Assembly: GCA_002693605.1 (NCBI GenBank)
Contig: NZQO01000050.1
Coordinates: 1-13,702 of the forward strand
Direction of reading: 5' to 3'
Length of the DNA: 13,702 bases
DNA from: Flavobacteriaceae bacterium
GTDB taxonomy: Bacteria > Bacteroidota > Bacteroidia > Flavobacteriales > Flavobacteriaceae
Part shown: piece after piece, positions 7,782-12,434 of the stretch
Layout: the number at the start of each line of letters is the position of its first letter
How positions within the stretch are numbered: position 1 is the stretch's first letter
Translations under genes and position numbers: made by a program
Notes under the pieces: model-generated
The model's input: only the letters and a program-made list of their open reading frames with translations
What the model was told of the DNA's origin: nothing
The model's database searches: none

Positions 7782-7789
7782 CAAAAGTA
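7782..7789 (-). promoter_or_regulatory. -7 promoter element of mutY
   Basis: TACTTTTG on the minus strand is an exact TAnnTTTG match ending four bases before the mutY ATG (7775-7777). If it is used, transcription would start at or next to the start codon. No TTTG was found at the expected -33 spacing. Confidence 0.45.
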
Positions 7790-7811
7790 TGCTATATCTG
7801 TTTATATTTTA

Positions 7812-7824
7812 ATAGGTTACCTAT
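7812..7824. promoter_or_regulatory. Palindrome in the mutY-hup divergent promoter region
   Basis: ATAGGT (7812-7817), one T, ACCTAT (7819-7824): a perfect 6+6 inverted repeat roughly midway between the mutY and hup -7 elements. It may be an operator acting on one or both promoters. Its arms are short, so chance is possible. Confidence 0.3.
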
Positions 7825-7847
7825 ATAGTTTTTGAATTTAAAATACT

Positions 7848-7855
7848 TATATTTG
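7848..7855 (+). promoter_or_regulatory. -7 promoter element of hup
   Basis: TATATTTG matches TAnnTTTG exactly, 50 bp before the hup ATG. A TTTG occurs upstream at 7831-7834, but the spacing of 13 nt is shorter than the usual 17-21, so the -33 element is uncertain. The leader is A-rich, which favours initiation in Bacteroidota. Confidence 0.55.
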
Positions 7856-7905
7856 CCCTCTTGAAAAAATAAAACCCAGATTTACAAACTTAAATTTTTA
7901 AACGA

Positions 7906-8196
7906 ATGACGAAAGCAGATATCGTAGCGAAGATCTCAGAAAAAGAGGGAATGGAAAAAGCTGATGTACAAGCTGTAATTGAAACTTTTATGGATACCGT
8001 GAAAGATTCCCTTGAAAGTGGTGACAACGTATATCTAAGAGGTTTTGGTAGCTTTATTATAAAGAAAAGAGCCGAAAAGACCGGAAGAAACATTTCAAAG
8101 AACACAACCATTAAGATCCCCGCTCACAACATTCCTGCATTTAAGCCTGCCAAGGTTTTTGTAGAAGGCGTAAAAACCAACGTTGAAGTAAAGTAA
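7906..8196 (+). CDS. hup: HU-family nucleoid DNA-binding protein
   Basis: A 96-residue histone-like protein that binds and bends DNA as a dimer. The N-terminal helical dimerisation part (MTKADIVAKISEKEG onward) is followed by the signature RGFGSFIIKKRAEKTGRN (45-62), the beta arm (about 53-75) and the closing KIPAHNIPAFKPAK. The length is typical. At the arm tip the usual G-R-N-P becomes G-R-N-I (Ile63), so the proline that intercalates into DNA in E. coli HU/IHF is absent; from memory this is frequent in Bacteroidota HU proteins. It is probably co-transcribed with the basic peptide gene downstream. An IHF-like paralogue role cannot be excluded. Confidence 0.96.
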   Translation: MTKADIVAKISEKEGMEKADVQAVIETFMDTVKDSLESGDNVYLRGFGSFIIKKRAEKTGRNISKNTTIKIPAHNIPAFKPAKVFVEGVKTNVEVK

Positions 8197-8211
8197 AACA
8201 AACAATAACCC

Positions 8212-8231
8212 GTCCCGCCCCCCGGCGGGAC
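8212..8231 (+). other. GC-rich intercistronic hairpin between hup and the basic peptide gene
   Basis: GTCCCGCC (8212-8219) pairs with GGCGGGAC (8224-8231) around CCCC. It is very stable, but no T-run follows, so it is more likely an RNA-stabilising or processing hairpin than a terminator. It lies 15 bp after the hup stop and 18 bp before the next start. Confidence 0.6.
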
Positions 8232-8249
8232 CTATAAAACAAGTACACT

Positions 8250-8339
8250 ATGCCTAGTGGTAAAAAAAGAAAAAGACATAAGGTAGCAACTCACAAGCGT
8301 AAAAAGAGAAGACGCGCTAACCGCCACAAGAAAAAGTAG
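8250..8339 (+). CDS. Very basic 29-residue peptide, candidate small ribosome-associated protein
   Basis: An ATG-initiated frame of 29 codons that begins MPSGKKRKRHK and ends ANRHKKK. It contains 10 Lys, 7 Arg and 3 His and no acidic residue. The composition resembles tiny ribosomal proteins such as bTHX or bL34 or the recently described flavobacterial bL38, but I cannot match it to any of them by sequence. It lies between hup and rng on the same strand, with no promoter of its own visible, and its final lysine codons and stop form the 5' arm of an intrinsic terminator. That tight fit between frame and terminator supports a real gene. Its short length means standard gene callers would usually miss it. 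Function is inferred from composition only. Confidence 0.75.
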   Translation: MPSGKKRKRHKVATHKRKKRRRANRHKKK

Positions 8340-8357
8340 TTTTCATACTACTTTTTT
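8331..8357 (+). terminator. Intrinsic terminator overlapping the end of the basic peptide gene
   Basis: AAAAAGTAGT (8331-8340) pairs perfectly with ACTACTTTTT (8347-8356) around a 6-nt loop, and a T-run ends the element. The stop codon TAG (8337-8339) lies inside the 5' arm. It ends the hup-peptide transcript. Confidence 0.85.
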
Positions 8358-8370
8358 CGTTTAAGAAAGT

Positions 8371-8510
8371 CGCCTGCCCACCCAGGCGAGAGAAGATCAA
8401 TTACATGTTCTTTGACAACGAGATTGCGCCCCGGTTGGGGCACCATTTCAACGGGTTTAAAAACCTACAACAAATTTATTGTTTAATCTGTCCCGAATTA
8501 AGATCGGGAC
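8371..8510 (+). promoter_or_regulatory. Structured 5' leader region of rng with a boxA-like motif
   Basis: Between the upstream terminator and the rng start I see several hairpins: CGCCTG/CAGGCG (8371-8388), GCCCC/GGGGC with a GGTT loop (8428-8441), GGTT/AACC (8454-8465) and a perfect 7-bp GTCCCGA/TCGGGAC (8490-8510) ending 15 bp before the GTG. TGTTCTTTGAC at 8406-8416 resembles the boxA antitermination motif of rRNA leaders. RNase E of E. coli autoregulates through its structured leader, so a similar loop is plausible here. No exact TAnnTTTG was found, and the promoter is unplaced. Confidence 0.4.
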
Positions 8511-8525
8511 CAAAATCATTCACAC

Positions 8526-10067
8526 GTGAGCTATGAATTATTCATAAGATCCGGTTCACAAGAAGTTGATTTTGCCCTTTTAAAAGATGGAAGACTCCTC
8601 GAGTTGCACAAGGAAGAAGAGGACAACAAGTTTACCGTTGGCGACGTATTTCTCGCCAAAATCAGGAAAACTGTCCCTGGCCTAAACGCCGCCTTTGTGA
8701 ACGTGGGCTACGAGAAAGATGCATTTTTGCACTACCACGACCTCGGCCCCAAAGTAACCTCCCTGCTAAAATTCGTGAAACGGGTTAGCACAGGCAAACT
8801 CAGAGAGTATTCGTTAAAAGATTTTCCTTTCGAAAAGGAGATTGATAAAAATGGAGGCATTAACAATGCCCTCAAGAACAATCAATCCATTTTGGTACAG
8901 ATCGTAAAGGAACCCATTTCCACCAAGGGACCGCGCATTAGCTCAGAGCTTTCCATAGCCGGGCGCTATATCGTACTGGTCCCGTTTTCAGACCGCGTTT
9001 CCATTTCACAGAAAATAGAATCGAAAGAAGAAAAGGAACGCCTAAAGCGCTTGATCATGAGCATTAGGCCCAAAGGATTTGGCGTTATTATTCGAACTGT
9101 AGCAGAGGGCAAAAAAGTAGCAGAACTGGATGGAGATTTACAAAATCTCATGGATCGCTGGACAGCGATGTGCAAAAAGCTACGAGGGGCGCACCACCCT
9201 AGCAAGGTGCTAAGCGAGCTAGACCGTGGAGCCTCGATTATACGAGATGTGTTCAATGACGATTTTTCGGCCATACACATCGATGACGAGACCCTCTACT
9301 TACAAATTAAGGATTATGTGCAGCAAATTGCACCCAAGAAAGAGAATATCGTAAAGCTCTACGACTCGAAAGTACCGATGTACGAGAAGTTCGGGATCGA
9401 GCGTCAAATTAAAACTTCGTTCGGAAAGACCGTTTCCGGCAGCAAGGGCACCTATTTGGTGATTGAGCATACCGAGGCCATGCACGTAATAGACGTGAAC
9501 AGTGGCAACCGTAGCAACAAATCAAAAAACCAAGAGGACACCGCGCTAGAGGTAAATATGATCGCTGCCACTGAAGTGGCAAGGCAATTACGATTACGCG
9601 ACATGGGCGGAATTATCGTGGTAGATTTCATTGATATGGGAAATGCCAACAACCGCAAAAAGCTCTACAACCACCTTCGCGACGAGATGAAGGACGACAG
9701 GGCCAAGCACAAGATATTGCCCCCAAGTAAATTTGGACTCATCCAAATAACCCGCCAACGCGTGCGGCCAGAAATGAACATCAAGACCCGGGAGGAAGCC
9801 CCTACCGGTGAAGATGGAGAAATAGAGGCACCCATTATCGTGGTGCAACGCATTACCGAAGAGCTAAAGCGGCTCTTCAAGAAGGACTATAAGAAACTTA
9901 CGTTAAGTACGCATCCTTTTATTGCGGCCTTCTTGGTGAAGGGCTTCCCCTCCGTACGAACCAAATGGTTCATGGAGCATAAAAAATGGGTCAAGATTCA
10001 GCCCAGGGACGCTTACACCTACCTTGAATATCATTTCTACGACAAGGACGGCGAAATGATAAAATAA
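8526..10067 (+). CDS. rng: Ribonuclease E/G family endoribonuclease
   Basis: Endonuclease for rRNA maturation and mRNA decay. The 513-residue length is close to RNase G and lacks RNase E's long scaffold tail. It has an S1 domain (about 36-130; VGDVFLAKIRKTVPGLNAAF) with an insertion around 75-118; a 5'-sensor/RNase H-like region (KEPISTKGPRISSELSIAGR); and the catalytic site with IDVNSG (Asp323) and VVDFIDM (Asp367/Asp370). After ITRQRVRPE (408-416), where E. coli enzymes carry the CPxC Zn-link, there is no cysteine pair; residues 420-437 are acidic instead. The start is GTG at 8526, preceded in frame by a stop with no other start codon between. It ends in a strong terminator. Confidence 0.95.
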   Translation: MSYELFIRSGSQEVDFALLKDGRLLELHKEEEDNKFTVGDVFLAKIRKTVPGLNAAFVNVGYEKDAFLHYHDLGPKVTSLLKFVKRVSTGKLREYSLKDFPFEKEIDKNGGINNALKNNQSILVQIVKEPISTKGPRISSELSIAGRYIVLVPFSDRVSISQKIESKEEKERLKRLIMSIRPKGFGVIIRTVAEGKKVAELDGDLQNLMDRWTAMCKKLRGAHHPSKVLSELDRGASIIRDVFNDDFSAIHIDDETLYLQIKDYVQQIAPKKENIVKLYDSKVPMYEKFGIERQIKTSFGKTVSGSKGTYLVIEHTEAMHVIDVNSGNRSNKSKNQEDTALEVNMIAATEVARQLRLRDMGGIIVVDFIDMGNANNRKKLYNHLRDEMKDDRAKHKILPPSKFGLIQITRQRVRPEMNIKTREEAPTGEDGEIEAPIIVVQRITEELKRLFKKDYKKLTLSTHPFIAAFLVKGFPSVRTKWFMEHKKWVKIQPRDAYTYLEYHFYDKDGEMIK

Positions 10068-10071
10068 TACT

Positions 10072-10110
10072 AAAACCCCTCCCACTATTTTTTTTGGAGG
10101 GGTTTTTTTT
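10072..10110 (+). terminator. Strong intrinsic terminator of rng
   Basis: AAAACCCCTCC (10072-10082) pairs perfectly with GGAGGGGTTTT (10096-10106) around a 13-nt T-rich loop, followed by T residues to 10110. It starts five bases after the rng stop and lies just before recX, so recX needs its own promoter, which I could not place. Confidence 0.93.
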
Positions 10111-10138
10111 ATGCCGAAATTTTAGCTATTTTCCCTAC

Positions 10139-10621
10139 GTGAACACCCATAAGACCTTTACCGTACAGGAGGCCACACTGCGAGTGGAGCGCTATTGCGC
10201 GTACCAGGAGCGCTGCCACAAGGAGGTAGCGCGCAAGCTGAAAGAGCTGCGCATGATCCCCGAAGCGGTAGACCATATACTGCACCACCTCATTACGCAC
10301 AATTTCCTGAACGAAACCCGCTTTGCACAGGCCTTCGCCCGCGGAAAATTCAAAAGTAAGCACTGGGGCAAAAACCGGATCGTGCGCGAGCTAAAACTAC
10401 GGGACATTTCTAAGTACAACATACAGCTAGCGCTAAAGGAAATTTCGGAACGCGATTATCTGCAAACCTTTGAAGAACTTTCCGAAAAACGCCTGCGGCA
10501 ACTGCATGGGGAGACCAACCTTCAGAAAAAAAGAAAGAAGCTGGCAGATTATCTCTTGTACAGAGGGTGGGAGAGCGAATTGGTCTATGAAAAAACCTAT
10601 TCTTTGTTCCCCGCAGTGTGA
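10139..10621 (+). CDS. recX: RecX family regulator of RecA, with a replaced 3' end
   Basis: RecX proteins bind and restrain RecA filaments. From GTG (10139) the product has 160 residues, in the usual range. It reads NTHKTFTVQEATLRVERYC, then CHKEVARKLKELRM, HNFLNETRFAQAFARGK, HWGKNRIVRELKLRDIS and YLLYRGWE, the repeated three-helix pattern of the family. An earlier in-frame TTG at 10094 lies inside the rng terminator and is rejected. Codons about 130-146 lie in a 50-bp sequence repeated at 11408-11457. The last 14 codons (ELVYEKTYSLFPAV) differ from the homologous end left at 11458-11505 (HLVYDVVSRLIPFSD). The present gene is thus a chimera whose end was probably supplied by the inserted unit; it still looks functional. 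Confidence 0.92.
   Translation: MNTHKTFTVQEATLRVERYCAYQERCHKEVARKLKELRMIPEAVDHILHHLITHNFLNETRFAQAFARGKFKSKHWGKNRIVRELKLRDISKYNIQLALKEISERDYLQTFEELSEKRLRQLHGETNLQKKRKKLADYLLYRGWESELVYEKTYSLFPAV
10527..10576 (+). repeat. Left 50-bp direct repeat (within recX)
   Basis: Identical over 50 bp to 11408-11457, at an offset of 881 bp. It encodes part of the RecX C-terminus (KKRKKLADYLLYRGWES). It includes the small imperfect palindrome CTCT-TGTAC-AGAG at 10553-10565, which could be a recombination core. Beyond its right end the two copies diverge to related but non-identical recX sequence. Confidence 0.97.
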
Positions 10622-10674
10622 TACAGCTTACACCTTTTCAAAAAATTTTTAACGTATATTTAACGCTTTCAATA

Positions 10675-10684
10675 CCCCCCCCCC
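10675..10684 (+). repeat. Homopolymeric C10 tract
   Basis: Ten consecutive cytosines in otherwise AT-rich DNA, 157 bp upstream of the lipoprotein gene. Such tracts slip easily and are used for phase variation in some bacteria; here it lies outside any convincing gene, so any effect would be on transcription or RNA structure. Confidence 0.95.
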
Positions 10685-10719
10685 GCTACAATTATTTAAT
10701 TTTACCATACTCCCCGTAC

Positions 10720-10768
10720 AAATTGGTTGCATTTATGGCCACGTGCACTACGCCGTTGCAGGCAATTT
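10720..10768. other. Imperfect hairpin, attC-like in outline
   Basis: AAATTG (10720-10725) pairs with CAATTT (10763-10768). After a G-G mismatch and a T-G wobble, TGCA (10728-10731) pairs with TGCA (10757-10760). After an asymmetric internal loop (5 nt against 2), GGC (10737-10739) pairs with GCC (10752-10754), with a 12-nt loop. Long imperfect palindromes with unpaired bases are typical of integron attC sites, but the consensus ends RYYYAAC/GTTRRRY are not present. It could equally be an RNA structure. Confidence 0.5.
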
Positions 10769-10840
10769 TATATTATTTCTCACATAGGCGTAAGCCGAAA
10801 AGCCTGTAACAGAGTAGGTGTTATTTTTTAATTTTATATT

Positions 10841-11344
10841 ATGAGAAATTACAGAATTGTGTTACCATTTATTGCTTTCCTATTATTCATATTTACAAGT
10901 TGTCAAAATGAAGAGATACAAAGCTTAGATTCGGATTCGATAGATTTAGTGATTCAAAAAAATGAAGACGCAAAAATCATTAACCAATTGCTTGCAGACG
11001 CAAAAGTAGATTTAGAAAATCAATCTCGAAATTTGAACGAGTTTCAAAACATTACTTTTGAGGTGGTAAAAAACCTTGAAACCAATGAGATAACCCTACA
11101 AAATTTTGAAGAAAAAAGTTTTTTTCCTATTGCTAGTAAAGAAAAATATCAATCTCGTTCCGGAGGATATCAAGTAGATTGTGACCTTGGTGGACCACCA
11201 AATGATTGGAGCGAAGAATGCTCTGGAAAGTGGAGTTGTGGTCAATTAATTGCAGACTGTCTAGACCAAGGTGGATGTGCCACAGTATGTGAAAGAAATC
11301 CTACTGGACAATTTGCCTCCGTATTAGTAACTTATATACCCTAA
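10841..11344 (+). CDS. Predicted lipoprotein with six-cysteine C-terminal domain, function unknown
   Basis: I do not recognise this 167-residue protein. Residues 1-20 form a lipoprotein signal and Cys21 the lipid anchor (LLFIFTSC). It is followed by QNEE, which resembles the acidic lipoprotein export signal that sends flavobacterial lipoproteins to the cell surface. Residues 24-105 are acidic and Asn/Gln-rich, probably helical. After SRSGG (105-109) comes a compact region with six cysteines, C114-x12-C127-x5-C133-x6-C140-x5-C146-x3-C150, including WSEECSGKWSCGQLIADC; three disulfides are likely outside the cytoplasm. Its codons are markedly AT-rich (AAA, GAT, TTA, ATT) compared with neighbours such as the cupin and bioB genes, consistent with acquisition by transfer. 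It has its own terminator. A role in competition, adhesion or binding is speculation. Confidence 0.85.
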   Translation: MRNYRIVLPFIAFLLFIFTSCQNEEIQSLDSDSIDLVIQKNEDAKIINQLLADAKVDLENQSRNLNEFQNITFEVVKNLETNEITLQNFEEKSFFPIASKEKYQSRSGGYQVDCDLGGPPNDWSEECSGKWSCGQLIADCLDQGGCATVCERNPTGQFASVLVTYIP

Positions 11345-11370
11345 TAAATAAAAAATAAACTGTAAACCTA

Positions 11371-11400
11371 AAAAGCCGTCTAAAAAAATAGGCGGCTTTT
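11371..11400 (+). terminator. Intrinsic terminator of the lipoprotein gene
   Basis: AAAAGCCGTCT (11371-11381) pairs with AGGCGGCTTTT (11390-11400), one pair being G-T, around an A-rich loop. It lies 27 bp after the stop and ends just before the right-hand direct repeat, so the cargo gene is insulated from the recX remnant. Confidence 0.85.
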
Positions 11401-11407
11401 ATATTGG

Positions 11408-11457
11408 AAAAAAGAAAGAAGCTGGCAGATTATCTCTTGTACAGAGGGTGGGAGAGC
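11408..11457 (+). repeat. Right 50-bp direct repeat (displaced recX end)
   Basis: Perfect copy of 10527-10576. It joins directly to the native-looking recX end at 11458-11505, while the sequence to its left is unrelated to recX. Confidence 0.97.
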
Positions 11458-11505
11458 CATTTGGTGTACGATGTTGTTTCGCGACTCATCCCTTTTTCAG
11501 ATTAA
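11408..11505 (+). pseudogene. recX: Displaced native 3' end of recX
   Basis: Read in the recX frame this stretch gives KKRKKLADYLLYRGWES, then HLVYDVVSRLIPFSD and a TAA stop (11503-11505), which is homologous to the end of RecX. It has no start codon, and the rest of the gene lies 881 bp upstream. Its stop overlaps the cupin stop on the opposite strand (shared TTAA at 11502-11505), as expected if recX and the cupin gene were originally convergent and abutting. That makes this copy the ancestral end and the one at 10577-10621 the newcomer. Confidence 0.85.
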
Positions 11506-12374
11506 TTGGAAGACCTTATCTTCAATTCGGCGTGGGTGCGCTGTATGGCTTTTTCATTCTTCCAATCGATCCATTCTTGCCCTTTTAGTCTTCGCATCAA
11601 GGTGTCGAAATGCCGCATCACAACTACATTATACACAGCCTTCGCCAAATTTTTCGGGTCGCGGGCCAGTGCTCTAAGGCTCATGGAGAATCCCGGGGTT
11701 AGGTACCGCATATAATGCCAATACCCCTCAGGCATATACAGCACGTGGCCATGCTCCAAATGGCCTACAAAACCAGTAGCTTTTTTGAGGGCAGGCCATT
11801 TTTCGTAATCGGGATCGTTGAAATCGATGTCCTCGCGTACAATGAGCGAATGCGGTATCTTGTACAGGTACTCGTTCTGCGACTGGTCAAAAAGGATGAC
11901 CTTTTTCTTTCCGTGGAAATGGAAATGGAATATGTTCGCCAAATCGATATCGTAATGCATAAAGGTATAGCTGTCCTTTCCGCCAAAAAACAGCATTGGC
12001 AACCCTTTCAGTAAGCGAAGGCCAAAATCGGGCCAACGGTAATCATCCTGCAACTGGGGCACTTCCTTCAAGATGTTCCAAAGGAAGATACGGTACTTGA
12101 TAGGCTCTTTCTTCAGCAGCTCGACATATTCGGCCATCTTCATTTTGGCGTGCGGCTCGTTGAATCCATCTTCATGGCTCACGGGCCTATTGTCGTATAG
12201 CGGTACGGTTTTATCGCCAGCCATCTCGGCCATATAGTCGAGATCCCATTTTTTGAAAGCGGGCCAGTCTTCTATGAACCGCTCGATAATGACCGGTTTC
12301 TGCGGCTTGAAATATTTATTTAAAAAATCTTCCTTCGTAATGGTTTGTACCCTATCTATTTCCTGTAACTGCAT
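11502..12374 (-). CDS. Cupin-like/JmjC-domain protein, probable Fe(II)/2-oxoglutarate dioxygenase
   Basis: A 290-residue cytosolic protein of the cupin_8/JmjC-like group, related in layout to FIH-type hydroxylases. The N-terminal part has the family phrase FKPQKPVIIERFIEDWPAFKKW (23-44, shown over its length). The double-stranded beta helix carries the metal-binding HxD as H140-Y-D142, then HFHFHGKKKVILFDQSQ with a candidate 2-oxoglutarate lysine, and the distal histidine H220 in MPEGYWHYM. The substrate is unknown; relatives hydroxylate proteins or small molecules. It is transcribed away from bioB after a 60-bp gap holding an exact -7 element, and it formerly converged on recX. The metal ligands all appear intact. 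Confidence 0.88.
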   Translation of the reverse strand: MQLQEIDRVQTITKEDFLNKYFKPQKPVIIERFIEDWPAFKKWDLDYMAEMAGDKTVPLYDNRPVSHEDGFNEPHAKMKMAEYVELLKKEPIKYRIFLWNILKEVPQLQDDYRWPDFGLRLLKGLPMLFFGGKDSYTFMHYDIDLANIFHFHFHGKKKVILFDQSQNEYLYKIPHSLIVREDIDFNDPDYEKWPALKKATGFVGHLEHGHVLYMPEGYWHYMRYLTPGFSMSLRALARDPKNLAKAVYNVVVMRHFDTLMRRLKGQEWIDWKNEKAIQRTHAELKIRSSN

Positions 12375-12391
12375 ACCTTAGCTGAATAGTT

Positions 12392-12419
12392 CAAAATTAC
12401 GAAACATCGCACAAACAAA
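12392..12419 (-). promoter_or_regulatory. Putative promoter of the cupin gene
   Basis: TAATTTTG (12392-12399, minus strand) matches TAnnTTTG exactly, 17 bp before the start codon; a TTTG (12416-12419) lies 16 nt further upstream, slightly closer than usual. The gene may therefore be transcribed separately from bioB as well as by read-through. Confidence 0.5.
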
Positions 12420-12434
12420 TTCGCAAAGCAGGAT

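Larger units (their letters stand above)
10622..10840 (+). other. Noncoding 5' segment of the inserted unit
   Basis: About 220 bp between the recX stop and the lipoprotein start. It holds an A/T palindrome (about 10641-10650), a C10 tract (10675-10684), the imperfect hairpin at 10720-10768 and a second small stem at 10784-10806 (ATAGGC with GCCTGT, one wobble pair). No exact TAnnTTTG was found; the nearest are TATTTTTT (10822) and TAATTTTA (10829), each one mismatch away. A frame at 10618-10809 exists but looks like chance. Confidence 0.6.
10527..11407 (+). mobile_element. Inferred 881-bp unit integrated at the recX 3' end
   Basis: The span between equivalent points of the two 50-bp repeats. 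It carries a substitute recX 3' end (10577-10621), an AT-rich noncoding stretch with a 10-C tract and an imperfect hairpin, one lipoprotein gene (10841-11344) and a terminator. The layout matches integration by recombination between a chromosomal recX end and a recX-like site on incoming DNA: gene 5' part, shared core, element 3' part on the left; element, core, native 3' part on the right. No integrase or transposase is encoded, so the unit is a remnant, is mobilised in trans, or entered by homologous recombination. The repeats and divergence are seen directly; mobility is inferred. Confidence 0.7.

Noticed and set aside
8212..8231. Terminator between hup and the basic peptide gene
   Set aside because: The hairpin is strong but no T-run follows, and the next gene has no promoter of its own; listed as an intercistronic hairpin.
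10094..10138. N-terminal extension of recX from an upstream TTG
   Set aside because: It would start inside the stem of the rng terminator and encode residues unlike RecX; the GTG at 10139 gives the expected N-terminus.
10618..10809. 63-codon frame through the C10 tract downstream of recX
   Set aside because: It overlaps the recX stop, crosses the C-run and hairpin, has no recognisable protein features and looks like chance.
10577..11407. Insertion sequence or integron with its own recombinase
   Set aside because: No transposase or integrase frame, no terminal inverted repeats, and the hairpin lacks the attC consensus ends; only a recombinase-free unit can be supported.
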